Source: Cochliopodium minus (Eukaryota > Discosea > Himatismenida > Cochliopodiidae). From it: DNA of 64,000 nucleotides. The notes under the pieces are model-generated. The model was not told the origin of the DNA. It made no database searches and was given only the letters and a program-made list of their open reading frames with translations. Positions 14,294-26,074 of this stretch are shown here, in pieces (position 1 is the stretch's first letter; each line of letters begins with the position of its first letter). Location: positions 29,802 through 93,801 of the forward strand of contig JAMYWO010000065.1 of assembly GCA_024220525.1 (NCBI GenBank). The letters run 5' to 3'. The position numbers and the translations under genes were made by a program.

Positions 14294-17200
14294 TAAAAAT
14301 AAAAATAAAAATAAAAATAAAAGGTTTAAATTGTAACCAGAAATAAAAAAAAAAAAAATATATTTAAATAATTTACATCAAGTTTTTTGATATTTTCTGC
14401 TTTTTCGACAATTATTTTCAAAGAAGTTTCTTTGATTGATGTAAAACCCTTCAAACTCAACTCAATCAAAGCAGGAAGGAGAGGGAGCTTCTCAAAAAAG
14501 GTATCAAAATTAAAGTCTTTCTCAAAAGAGATCTCAGGGAAGTGAAAGACTTCCAAACGAGAAGCATTCTTCTTCAAGAGATCATGAATAAAAGGGACAA
14601 CTTGAGCAGTAAACTTTGTTCCCTTGAAAGATATTTCCTTGAGATTGATACAAGAAGAAAACAAGTTGAAGATTCTCTTTTCTTTTTCTGGCTCCAGGTT
14701 TTCGATGGATTGGAACTCCAACTTTTCCAAAGCTCTCAAATTTCTGTTGTTTTGTGAAACGATGTTGTTGCAACCCTTGCAGATCAACTCAGAGAGATAG
14801 AGAATATTCTCATTTTTTAGAGGGTACAACTTGAGGATTTCTCGGATGATGAGAGGATAAGCTTCTGCAGCAGTGTCAAAGAATTTGGCGGCCCTTTTGG
14901 TGATGTAATCCATTCTTTCATCTCCTTTGTACATGTCCATCTCTGGGTTAGTATCGGATTTGATGTTGGGGTTTCTGAGAAAGAAGTCCATCAAACTTCC
15001 ATAAAGAAAGTAAGCTTTGGCAGTAGTTTGAGAGTCTTCAACAGTCGCAGAGATGCACTCATCAATTCTCTCTTCACACTTTCTTAAACTTTCTGTGTCA
15101 GAGTAATGAGTCTTGTATTTCACGTGGTAAAAGTTGGCAAGGGCATACAAAGCAGAATGACAACCTTGAAAAAATTCTAACACTGCCAAGTACTTTTGTT
15201 CAGCTTCATCGTACTTGCCATCCAACAACAAGAGATCCCCAAATTTGATCCAAGCTAGATGGTGGCGAGGAGAAAGGTTGATCACTTTTTCGTAGTGATT
15301 GGAGGCCTTGTGGATGAGATCGTACTTCTTTTGATTGTTGGTATCCACTTCAGCCATCTTGTGATAGACATTTGCAAGTTGGTAAATTGTTTCTATGTTT
15401 CCCGATGTTGATCTAAATTAATTTTTAAATTAAGAAAGTTAAAATTGAAATGATTTTAAAGAAACCACAAAAACTTTTTACCTCAATGCCCTCTTTTTAA
15501 TGAAAATATTAAAATAAAAAAATTCAGATTATTAAAAGAAAAAATGAAAATAAAAAATATACAGCGAGCATTTCTTGGGCAATATCCAATGTCCTTGATT
15601 TAATGATGTCGTTAGTAGTTTCTTTAACTTTGTAAATAAGAGCCATTCCTATTGAAAATAAAAAGAAATCAAAAATAATTTAAAATAATTTTAAAAAACA
15701 AATTGTTAAGAAATAATTAAATAAAAAATTGTTATGGAATAAAATATTAAAAAAAAAGATAAAAAAAAATAAAATAAAATAATATTTTTACCTCCTGCAT
15801 AATCGATCAAATTGATGTGTTTAACTTTTGTATCAACAGAGACAATGTCAGAGACAATGAAAAAGAAGCCAGAATCAAGACTCTTGTCACAAGTAGGAGT
15901 GAACTTGATTCCCATGATCACCTTGATTCTATTGACCAACATGAACAGATGGTTATTGCTCAAGATGGATTTGATGGAAAAAGAAGGGTCCTCTTCTTCA
16001 GGAGTCAAAATCTTCTCGAATTTATCTTTCAACTTTTCTTTCAGAGGGCCGTTCCAATAAAGTTCAGACTTGACAGAGTTCTCGTTGTTTCCCAAAACCA
16101 AATTCAAAAACTCTACGGTGATCTCTCTGAAAATGTCGTCATTGGGGACTGTAAGCTGAGACATTTTTTCTCTGTAGAGGGCTCTCAATTGACATTTCAT
16201 TGTTCTTGCGAGTGCTTCAATGAACAAATAGATTTTTATGTCTATATTCTTTGACAGCAACCTAGCTCTTCCTAATTGTCTATAAAATAATTGGAGTCAA
16301 TAAATTTTGCATAAAAACATGAATTTTATAAAAGAATTTTAAATAGAAAAAAAAAAATTAAAATTTCTTTTTTTTTTTACCTCATGTTCACTCCCACTTC
16401 ATGAAAAACTAAAGGTAATTCAGACAGAACATAACCATGTTCGTTGAAATAATTTTCGTCCAAAGATTTTGCGAGATTTGGAATGGTTTCAAGTAGAAGA
16501 TGTTTGTATGCTTCTTTCACTTCTGCTTTGTGAACTTTGTTATCGTGGATTCCCATTCTAGAATAAGCATCTGGTGAAAGAGGTGTTTTCCATTTTTGAA
16601 CAAATTCTTTTTTTTTTGAAAATTTTTAAATTATTTACTTAAAAATTTAAATATTTGTTTTTGAATTAAAATACCAGGACGTAAAAGTTGATACAATGTT
16701 TTTTGCCATTGACTCTTTTTGGGTGTCTTTGAAAAAGTTGTAAAATTAAAAACATAAAGAAAAATGAAAAAAATAAGATTCTTTACTTGAGGAGGCATGT
16801 ATCTCGCAAAATCCAAAACATAAAACCTTTCATCTTCTCCTTTTCCCTTATGAACCTTTAAAAGGTGGATAATCAAAAAATTTTAATAAAACTACAATTA
16901 TTTTTACCTCGATATCAGCAGGTCCATAAATCAAAACCTTTTTCTTTCCTCCAACAATATGTCCCTTTATATTCATCTTTTTACCCAACTTCTCCATCAT
17001 TTCGTTCACTTTTGGTTCACTATCATAAACTGTATTTCCTGCATCAAAACTTCCATACCTAAGTTTAAATTTAATATTTTTTAATCAAGGGTTGAAAACA
17101 AAAACTATTAATCAGCTTGGTCTTACACAATAGTATCTAAAATAAAAAATACAAAAATTTTGTTAGGATTGATTAAAAATTTGGTCAATATTTTAATAAA

Positions 17201-18845
17201 ATGATTTACCTTTTCCTATTGGAAGTAATGATATTGCGGTAACTCTATATCCTCTATAATCTATCAATGCCATCAATGGAACATGGAGACCTATTTAATT
17301 CAATGAAAAATTATAAAATTCAATGAAATAAATGTTTATTAATTTACCTTCGATATTTTGATTGAAATAAGTCATCAATCCGTTCAGTTCATGTCCTGCT
17401 GCTTTCATTGCACCTTCATCTCCTCCATAAATTCCTTCAAAATCAATTGCAAACTTGAACAATATACCTTAATTAAAAAGAATGTTTATTTAACAGTCTA
17501 GAAAAAGATTTAATAAAATAAATTTACCTTGTATGATATATTTCTAAAACATCAAATTAATTAAGTTTAAAAAAATGGTTTTGAAGAAAAAAATTTTTAC
17601 TTCTCCTCCAGCAATACCTTTGTTTAAAGAGTAAATTCAAAAAAAGAACTCATAATTCAAAACAATTATTTTACCTCCAATACCAACAGGTTTTATTGTC
17701 TTTTTCTCGTTGGGAAGGCACTTTTCGGAAATGATAATTCTTCCATAAGTCTCCGCACAATAAACAAAGTCATGTGCCAACTTTCTTAACCCTTCAAATT
17801 TTTCATAAGATTCGCCCAGTCTCCTCAATTTTTGAAACTTTTTGTTCCACTCTGGCGGTTTCTGTCCAACAAATTCCGGTTTCTTCTTCCAAGAGATGCT
17901 ATCAGACAACATCTTTGCAAGAGGGCTGATATCATCATCTTCACTGCTAATTTCATCTTCTTCAGATTCCTTTCCTTTTTCTTCTCCTTTGTATGTCTCA
18001 TAATTGTTTCCCTCATAATTATATTCTCTTCCATATGAATTATCATTTCCATATTTCTCCTTATTATCTTGATCGTAATTGGATCTTGGATCATTATTAT
18101 CCAAAAGATAATTGATCTTTGTATCTCCAGATCCGGATTCTGTATAATTGTTATAATTGTTATAATTGTTATAATTGCTGTAGGAAGAGCTCTTATTATT
18201 CTTGGTGATGACATTCTTGAATTTATACAAATCATTTGAGCTTGTTTTTGAATATCCTCCTTGTCCTGGCTTCTTCTCACTCTCATCCGATTTATTTAGG
18301 GAATCCATAACAGAGATGGAATTATCATCTTCGCTGTATTCCATATACCCTGAATATTTCTGTATCATAACTTTCTTGTCCTTTGATACCACACTATCAT
18401 CTTCTGCCTCCTCTGTCAATGCATTCACCGAGATATAATTTTTGTTTCTTTCCTTTTCGCTCTCATCATCGTCATCATCACCTCCCTGCTCTGATGGGGT
18501 GTATGCAGATGTATACATCATATGTGTCTCTTCCTCTTCTTCAGATATGCTAGGAGAATTGTTTTTGTTGGTCTTATCTCTTTTTGGACTGAGTTGTATA
18601 TCTTCAGAACAATAACTATCCTCCTGAGATATCTTTTTATTCTTCAATGGTGTCTTTTTTGTAATATTTATATTGGGAATCTCATCTTCATCAGGTGGAA
18701 GATAATTTGAATTATATCCCATATATTTCGATTTTATCTCTTCTGTTAATTTCATATTGCTTTGGGAGGATGATATATTTGAATCATCATCATCAAAAGA
18801 TAAATAATTATCTAAATCTTCTTCAGCAACCAAATAATTGCTCAT
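13340..18845 (-). CDS. CLU domain-TPR-LRR protein with hydrophobic C-terminal tail, paralog C
   Basis: Sixteen exons (complement): 17675-18845, 17601-17617, 17528-17543, 17348-17467, 17210-17290, 17127-17136, 16908-17058, 16787-16855, 16675-16726, 16381-16606, 15792-16279, 15563-15648, 15482-15492, 14377-15412, 13545-14198, 13340-13486. The sum is 4335 nt, 1444 residues. The N-terminal 340 residues are acidic and Ser/Asn-rich with NYLVAEEDLDNYL at the start and SNYLPPDEDE near residue 45. CLU, TPR and LRR segments follow in the same order as in A and B. The LRR part is more diverged, and the unknown domain after it keeps a conserved pattern of aromatic residues. The C-terminus has a hydrophobic stretch (INIMFALPFLMFCYIM) and ends DGRAL. 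It is the promoter-proximal end of the array, with 366 bp separating it from the divergent AK6 gene. Confidence 0.85.
14264..14323. repeat. AAAATA-type simple repeat in an intron of paralog C
   Basis: About ten tandem hexamer-like A-rich units lie inside the intron between exons 14377-15412 and 13545-14198 of paralog C. Confidence 0.7.
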
Positions 18846-19211
18846 CTATCTCAAATTTATTTTGATAAAATAGAATTTCAGGCTTTTTTTTTTTTTGAAT
18901 TTAAAAAAAAATAAAACGTTTGAAAAAAAGATTTATATTCCATAAATGGGTACTTTTATCATAATTTAACTCCCAGATAGCTGATAATTTTTACAATTTC
19001 AACGATTAATCATTTCAATTATAATTTATAATCTAAAATTAAAAGAAACGGAGAAAACTGGATAAATATTTGTCAGTAAATTTGCAGAATGTATTGGATC
19101 GATTCTATCACAGTTTTGAGATATGTGAAAACTTTTTTTATTAAATTTTTGATAAAAATCAGAGAAATAAAAAAAAATTGAAGAAATAATTTCAAGAAAA
19201 GAAGCAGACAA
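18846..19211. other. Divergent intergenic spacer between paralog C and the AK6-like gene
   Basis: This 366-bp AT-rich stretch sits between two divergently transcribed genes and must hold both promoters. I see homopolymer A/T runs but no motif I can name. Confidence 0.5.
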
Positions 19212-20003
19212 ATGGAAATAACTAGAAAAAGACCAAATATATTGATTTGTGGAACACCAGGCAAATAAAATTTTGTTTATCAAAAAAAAATATATGATAA
19301 TCCAATTGATCATAGGTACTGGAAAAACAACATTATCAGAATATGTATCAAAAGAATTAGATTTCAAACATATCAATGTCAGTCAACTTGTTGTTGAAAA
19401 AGAATTGCATGATGGAAAAGATGAGGAATGGGATTCATATATTCTTAATGAAGACAAGGTAAATAATAAAAATTTAAATTATTACTAATCAATTCATCTT
19501 ATTTTAAGGATATTTTAAAATTATTAAAAAACATATCAATAAATCAAATATAAGAGTTGATATCATTATATCATCTATTTTTTTAATGATCTTTAAAGAT
19601 ATAAATTTAAATATTTGGAGATCTAAACAAAAAAATCAAAATGTACAAATTTCTTTAAACACAACAGGTGTGTGATGAATTAGAAGAAGTAATGTCTGAA
19701 GGAGGTATTTTAGTGGACCACCATTCTTGTGATTTTTTCCCAGAAAGATGGTTCGATTTTGTATTCGTCCTCCAAACAAACAACACAATCCTCTATGACC
19801 GACTTGAAAAGAGAGGCTACAAACAAAACAAAATCACTGAAAATGTAGAATGTGAAATCTTTCAAACAGTACTCTTTGAAGCACAAGAAAGCTATAAAGA
19901 AGAAATTGTGTTTAGTTTGGTCAGTGAGACTGTTAACCAGCTCGAGCCAAACTGTAATTTGATCAAAGAAAAAGTTGATGATTGGATCAAAGAAAAAAAC
20001 TAA
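19212..20003 (+). CDS. Adenylate kinase 6 / Fap7-like P-loop NTPase
   Basis: Exons 19212-19260, 19316-19458 and 19668-20003 sum to 528 nt, 175 residues, the usual length for this family. The P-loop GTPGTGKT is split by the first intron. Further marks are the N-terminal PNILICGTP, the ILVDHHSCDFFPERWFD segment and the LEKRGYKQNKITENVECEIF region, all typical of AK6/Fap7/CINAP. Family members are small nuclear or cytoplasmic adenylate kinase/ATPases that act in the final 20S-to-18S rRNA cleavage of the small ribosomal subunit. The first intron (19261-19315) starts GCAAAT and ends ATAG, so it is apparently a GC-AG intron; no GT is positioned to replace it. Function in this organism is inferred from family membership. 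Confidence 0.9.
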
Positions 20004-20269
20004 AAAAAAAGTGAAATAAAACAATATTTATTGTCTGTCAAAAGTTTTTTTGTACTTATATTTTTGTATTTATTTTTTATTTTTTATTTTTTAGTTTTTT
20101 TTAAAGTTTTTTCTTTATTTTAGTTATAATTTCCATAAATTTTGAAAATCATCCTAATCTTGACAGTCGATTCTCAAATCTCAAATCTAACAAAATTTTT
20201 TTTAATTTTTTTTTTTTTTCTGAAATGAAATAAAAATAAAAATAAAAAAAAAAAAATCAAAAAAAAAAA

Positions 20270-23200
20270 ATGCATAAATTTGCTAGCCTGCAAAGTTTCC
20301 AGAAATATTTTCTGTTATTTATTCTTTTCTTTCTATTGACATTTCTCTTTCTATATCCAGAGAAAGCAGTAAATATCATTTATTTTTCCTTGTGACAAAT
20401 TTAATTTTTTTCGTGACGTACAGATGGAAGGTATATCCCAATTTTATAGATTCATTTTGATTCAATAATTTCTTTATCTACTAATATTACCTTTTAAGAG
20501 GATAGCGAAATAAATTTGCCAGAGAAATATTTTGGATTGAAGGAGGCACGAAGATTTATCATCAAATCAAAATGGACAGATCTGGATAATTTCTATTATT
20601 CCAAATCCAGATGTATATCATTTGATCCCAATGGTATAAAATATAAAAAATATAAAAATAAAAATATAAAAATATCTTTAAACATGAAATTAAAAAATAT
20701 GAACAAATCAAAATAATTCAAACCTTACCATTTTTCTATCTTTTTATGAAATTTTTTGTTTTGTTAGAAAAATGATTTTAATTTAAAAAAAATATTAGAA
20801 CGATAAAACGAATCATTTAGAAAATAAAAATTGAATAATCTAAAAAATAGTGTTTGGTTCATGAAAAAGAATAGAAACAAAACTCTAAAAAATAATTTCG
20901 ATTTAAAACTAATTCCTTAACAAAAAATAGATGATTACGTAGCTGTAGAAAAAAGAAGTTGTATCTTCGAAAATGTGTGTGTAGATTTGACCAACAAGGA
21001 CTATAAAGAAACTCTGATCTTCTACCAGAAAAGCAAAGATAAATTCATCAGGTATGATCAAAACGGGATGATAAGAAACGATGTCAACAATGCTTCCACA
21101 CCATATCTCTCTACTAACGCATTTAGTGGAAGCAGTTTTTCAATTCCTCTCAAATATATGAATGTTGTTGTAAAAAATGAAAAGATGCCAAGATACAGAA
21201 GTAAAAAAAGAAAATCTAAAAAATCCAAAACTTGATGATTATCAAATTATTCAAAAATAAATTTAAAATTTTCTAAATTTTTTTTTTTTTTCCCAATTGT
21301 TAGCTCATACAGAATATGTTTACAATTTTTCAGTACTAGTTTCTCCTTCTTTATGGGGAAACGTGGGACACGTACTGATGGATTTAATGTAAAAAAAAAA
21401 TTTTATTATTAAATAATTGAATAAATTTATTATTAAATAATTTAAAATTTTAGTTAAATAAATTCATTTGTTTTTAAAAATTTGATTTCTTATCATTATT
21501 ACAAATTTTTATAAATAACTTTTTTAGGTACACAATTTGGTACAGTATGGTCGAACATAGGGAACTTCATTTAAATCCGAAAATATATATTCAAAGAGAA
21601 TTCCCCACAGCGAACAGATACAAAGAATGGATCAAGCTACTTTACAAAGATGATGTCAATTTGATCGATTTCAAAACTTTTAAAAAAAATTCCAAAAAAA
21701 AATTCATCTGCTTCAAAAAAGTTATGTTGGGTACTCCTTTTGGTTTCATGGGAAACTCTCCCAATCATTTTGGAACTAGAGAACGTTGTAAAAGCGAAAA
21801 AAATGTTGAAATGGGAAATACTTTTGGTAAATAACAAAAAATATTTTTTTTTTATCTTTTACAATCTTTATAAAATCAATTTTATCTTTCTTTAATTTTT
21901 TTTTGAATTATTTTCATTAATAATTTGATTATTATCATTTTTAATTTTCAATTTATTTTTATTAAATTATTTTAATTTATTTTTAATTAAATTATTTTAA
22001 TTATTTTAATTTAAATTTATCTTTCTTTAATTTTTTTGAAATATTTTCATTAATAATTTAATTTTTTGAAAAATGTATTAATTATTTTTTGAATTATAAT
22101 TCTTTATCATTTTTATTTTTAATTTTCAATTTATTTTTAATTAAATTATTTTAATTTATTATTTTGAATTTTAATTAAATTATTTTAATTTATAATTTTG
22201 AATTTTAATTTTTATAATTTTAATTATTTTAATTTTAATTATTTTAATTTTAATTATTTTAATTTTAATTATTTTAATTTTAATAATTTTAATCTTAATT
22301 ATTTTAATATTAATTATTTTAATTATTTTAATTTTTAATATTTAATTATTTAATTTTAATTAATTTAATAGTTTTTATTTAATTTTTAAAGGAAAAAGTC
22401 ATTATGTTTGGATGTACAGAAACTTTTTGATTAAAAAAATAATGGGAAGAAAATTTGTTGAAAAACCGCCTACAAAACATCAGATCACACTTTTCAAGAA
22501 GGAAGGGATGAGGACTATCACCAATTTTGACGAAATTATGTCTTTCATTCATCAAAAATACTCTGATCATCTCAATTTCATTGTTGTGAATCCAGAGAAT
22601 TTAAGTATAAGAGGTAAAATAAACAAAAAAGAACAAAAAAATTTTTATATTTATTTTTGTTTTTTAAAATTTATTTAATTTTATTATTTTTATTTTTCAA
22701 TTTCATTTAATTTCTATTTTTTATTTTTATTTATAAAGAAAATTTAAATTTTCTTTTCTTTTGTTTTCCTTTTAAATATAATTTTTAAATTTTAACTTTT
22801 TTTTATTTTAATTTTTGTTTTTAATTTTTATTTTTTATTTCTGAATGAATAAATTTATTTTTATAAATCATTTTTATATTTTTTTAAATTGATTTTTTAA
22901 TATTTACTTAGACCAAATAAAATTGATGTTAAAAACTACTCTTTTGATATCTCCCTCTGGTGCAATATCAATGGTTAAACTTTAATTTTTTTTTTTTATT
23001 TTCTCTACCAAAAACTAAATGGAAATTTTTTTTATTTCAGATAGGAATTTTTTTGCCTCACGGAAGCAGTATAATCGTCCCAGATTTCGTAGGGATAAAA
23101 GATCAAAATACATTTACATCTGATCACATGGAAGGTAAAAAAAAAAAGAAATTCAAAAAGAAAAATAAAAAAAAATTTTTAACATTTTAAAATATTTCTT

Positions 23201-23507
23201 TTGATAAATTTAACATTTTTTTTTTATTTTTTTTAAAAATTTATTTAAAATTTTAAATATTTTTTTTTTCAATGAAGCCCACTTGTGGAATTCTCTTTTT
23301 TGGATAAATGATCTTTATTACTCTATTGAGTCGAATGATGAAGTGAGTATTGTGGGCGTAAGTAATATCACAACCCCTTTTGATCCAAACACTTGCGAAT
23401 ACAAGACAAACTATCAGTATAGAACTTACAGAAACTTTGATATAATTATGAACTTGCAAAAACTGGACAGATTAATAGAATATTCTTTGTTTAAAATGAG
23501 CAATTAA
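20270..23507 (+). CDS. GT61 (DUF563/EOGT-type) glycosyltransferase, type II membrane protein
   Basis: Ten exons: 20270-20368, 20424-20430, 20499-20633, 20931-21200, 21304-21388, 21528-21826, 22392-22613, 22912-22973, 23041-23134, 23278-23507. The sum is 1503 nt, 500 residues. Residues about 8-28 form a signal anchor (YFLLFILFFLLTFLFLY), predicting a Golgi or ER luminal enzyme. The second exon is only 7 nt. The body matches GT61-type glycosyltransferases: the EKRSCIFENVCVD segment after the stem, SPSLWGNVGHVLMDL, the ITLFKKEGMRTITN strand (family pattern: LL.R...R.I.N), and the C-terminal LPHGSSII segment followed by HLWNSLFWINDLYYS. GT61 enzymes include the extracellular O-GlcNAc transferase and plant xylosyl- and arabinosyltransferases; the donor sugar cannot be told here. 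The usual PHGAG loop appears as SPSGAISM, which is unusual. Family call is confident, specificity unknown. Confidence 0.82.
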
Positions 23508-23869
23508 CAAAAGAAAAAATATTTATTGCTCCCAATATTATTTAATGTAAAAAAAAATAAAAATCAAACAAAATTTCCTTTGTTATTATTATTTTCATTT
23601 TAAACTATTTTAAACTATTTTGAGTTTTATTTATTTCTAATGCTTTTTATAAAGTCAAAGAAGAGGGAGGGATTGGATGATAATATGATTGTTGTTGGAA
23701 ATCCTTATTATGCAAATTTGCATCATTAAAAATTTACTGATATAATTTATTCCTCTTACATAAATTCATGAAATGTTTTACTATTACTTCACATCCACAA
23801 AATATATACTTTATATTTAATTGAAAAGAAAATTATATATAAAAAATTATTCTCTCTTTTAATATTCTT
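23508..23869. other. AT-rich intergenic spacer
   Basis: No open frame or RNA-like structure is recognised between the GT61 gene and the PARP-like gene. Confidence 0.5.
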
Positions 23870-24460
23870 ATGGATATATATTATAACACATTTTTCGATT
23901 ATTTGATGCTAAAATATGATAACAAAAATCAAGTAGATTCGATGATAATGGGTTGGCGTCGTGACGGAACATATGAAAAGCGTGCCAAAATGGTTTTTCA
24001 TGTTGGAAATGAATCTAGATTAAGGCCTGCAAATCCTGAATTTATTTCTTCTCTCAATAAAAATGATAATCTTTATAATCAAAATAAAAAGCTATATGAA
24101 AGAAATCAAAGATTGATGATGAATTCAAAAATTTTATATCATCAAACAGATTTAGAAATAGCCAATTCAATATCTAAAACAGGATTCAAAAGAGTGGGAT
24201 ATAAAGGTTTGGCTGGTTCTGGAATCTATTTCGCGACATCAAAAGAACACACAGAACATAAAGCCATTAATAAAGGTGTAATTTTTGAATGTGAAGTTTA
24301 TTTAGGAAATATAAAGACAATTAGCAAATATGGAGACGAAAGCATAACGTTCGAAAAATTACAAAAAGAAGGTTACGATTCTGTCTGTATACCAAGAGAC
24401 AATGGATGGGAATATGTTGTTTATATGGATGATCAAGTAAAGATTCTTAAACAAATTTAA
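23870..24460 (+). CDS. Small PARP-like ADP-ribosyltransferase
   Basis: Single-exon frame of 196 residues. From residue 88 on it resembles the PARP catalytic fold: LYHQTDLEIANSISKTGF (first His of the H-Y-[E/other] triad), GLAGSGIYFATSKEHTEHKA (Tyr), the FECEVYLGNIKTI strand, and GYDSVCIPRDNGWEYVVYMD near the end, where the ED/glutamate strand usually lies. The first 85 residues hold no known domain. PARP-type enzymes transfer ADP-ribose from NAD+ to proteins or nucleic acids. A glutamate in WEYVV could be the catalytic residue, but that alignment is by eye. No partner domain (zinc finger, WWE, macrodomain) is present, so this is a minimal transferase. The ATG is the first in frame. Confidence 0.72.
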   Translation: MDIYYNTFFDYLMLKYDNKNQVDSMIMGWRRDGTYEKRAKMVFHVGNESRLRPANPEFISSLNKNDNLYNQNKKLYERNQRLMMNSKILYHQTDLEIANSISKTGFKRVGYKGLAGSGIYFATSKEHTEHKAINKGVIFECEVYLGNIKTISKYGDESITFEKLQKEGYDSVCIPRDNGWEYVVYMDDQVKILKQI

Positions 24461-24598
24461 TTTTAACTTGACAATCCTTTAATTAAAATATTGTTTTTAA
24501 ATGAATTCTTCAAATTTAATTTTTTTGGTAACCAAAAAGATTAATCGAAAATTAATTTTAATCTTTTGTTGTGCAATAAAAAATTAAGTTTTATTTCT

Positions 24599-26074
24599 TT
24601 AATTGATAACACTAAAAATTCCAACTCTTTTGTGAGGAAAATTTTTGTGATTCATTATCTCTCCATTCACAAGTATTTCATTGGTGTTCATTTTAAGTTG
24701 TAAGACAGATTCAAAGAATAGCAAAATAACAGTAACGTTATCAGTGGAACCTTTCTTAATGGCACTGTCAACCATAGCTTCGGAAATTCGCATAAAAGAC
24801 ATCCCTTCTTCAAGAAACCTGTAAACCATCTTTTAAAAAATAATTAAAACAGAAAAAAAATTTAAAAAAAAAAATAAAAAAAAAATTATTAATTAATAAC
24901 TTTTTACATCAACTGCTTCTTGTGAACTAAAAATATCCTAAAAAATTAACAAAAAATTAACAAAAAAAATTAGTTTTCTATTATTTTTTCAAACCCAAAG
25001 ACCATCACAAGCAACGATGGCAAAATGATCCTCTTCTTTGTTATGTTGTTGAATCGAAATGTCGGGTACGTTACTTACCAAATCACCTGTGATGTTGAGA
25101 ATATTGTTGAATTCAATGTAGTTCTTTTCTACGAAATCCTTTCCGAAAGCTCCTTTAAACATAAAGTCTCCCAATCCCCTCGAAACAGCCAAATCACCAA
25201 ATATCTAGTAAAAATTTTTTTAAAAAAATTTTATTGTAATATTAATTTTCTAAATAATTTTAAATGTAAAAAAAATATATTCAAAATAATAAATTTATTA
25301 TTTTAACTTTTTTTCTTTTTATAAAAGATTACCCTGTTGTTTTGAACAAAACCGCCATATCTCTCGATTCTTTCCTTTTCTAAAGGTAAATTAGGCTTAT
25401 GATCATATGTCAAATCATAAGCCCGAAACTTTCTAGAAATCACTATTCTGGAGTCACCAGCATTACATGCGTAAAACTTATTGTTTCTTAGAAGCAACAT
25501 GGAAACGGTGGTTCCTGCACTTCTACCTCCATGCTCCCTCAAAAGTTGTTCATCTGTTTCTGCGAAAGATTCTTTAATGCTTTTTTTGACTTTATCTTCG
25601 TCGTTTGCAAGAAATTTCACATTCTTCGACAAGTTTTTAAATCTTTTTTTTAATCATTTAATAGGATAATTAAATTTTAAAATGAAATGAAAATGAAAAT
25701 TTTCTTCTAAAAATTTGGAAATTCATTTCTTCTTACAAATTTTTTTTACAGAATTTGCTTGCTTCTGATCCTCCATGCCCGTCAAAAACAGCAAAACAAC
25801 CAACAGCTTTTATGTAAGATTGAAATAAAGTTTAAATTTCTTTTATTGAAAGAATCTTACTTAATCCTTCGTTGTTCGTTCCTTCTATTAAATGACTATC
25901 TTCATTTTCTTGCCTCCTCCCAATTTTGTTACAGATTGATATTTTTATAAGTTCATCATCCAAAATCATTTCATGTTCTTCTTTTACTTTTATTCCAAAA
26001 AAATATTATTTCACTTATTTTTTTTTTTGATGAGTGATCATTTTATGTTTACCTAGTTTAATATGATGCATCAT
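24599..26074 (-). CDS. PP2C-family protein serine/threonine phosphatase
   Basis: Seven exons (complement): 26053-26074, 25861-25986, 25737-25806, 25333-25642, 24995-25204, 24908-24937, 24599-24829. They sum to 999 nt, 332 residues. All core PP2C/PPM motifs are present in order: RRQENEDS, CFAVFDGHGGSEA, SAGTTVSMLL, CNAGDSRIVI, LTYDHKP, GDLAVSRGLGD, AIVACDGLWDIFSSQEAVD and GSTDNVTVILL. The metal-coordinating aspartates (in FDGHGG, CDGLWD, STDNVTV) are all kept, so an active Mn/Mg-dependent phosphatase is expected. Length fits a stand-alone catalytic domain with short ends. The exon 3 donor was set at a GTAAGA site rather than the earlier GTAAAA because only this keeps the frame. No regulatory domain is visible. 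Confidence 0.9.
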
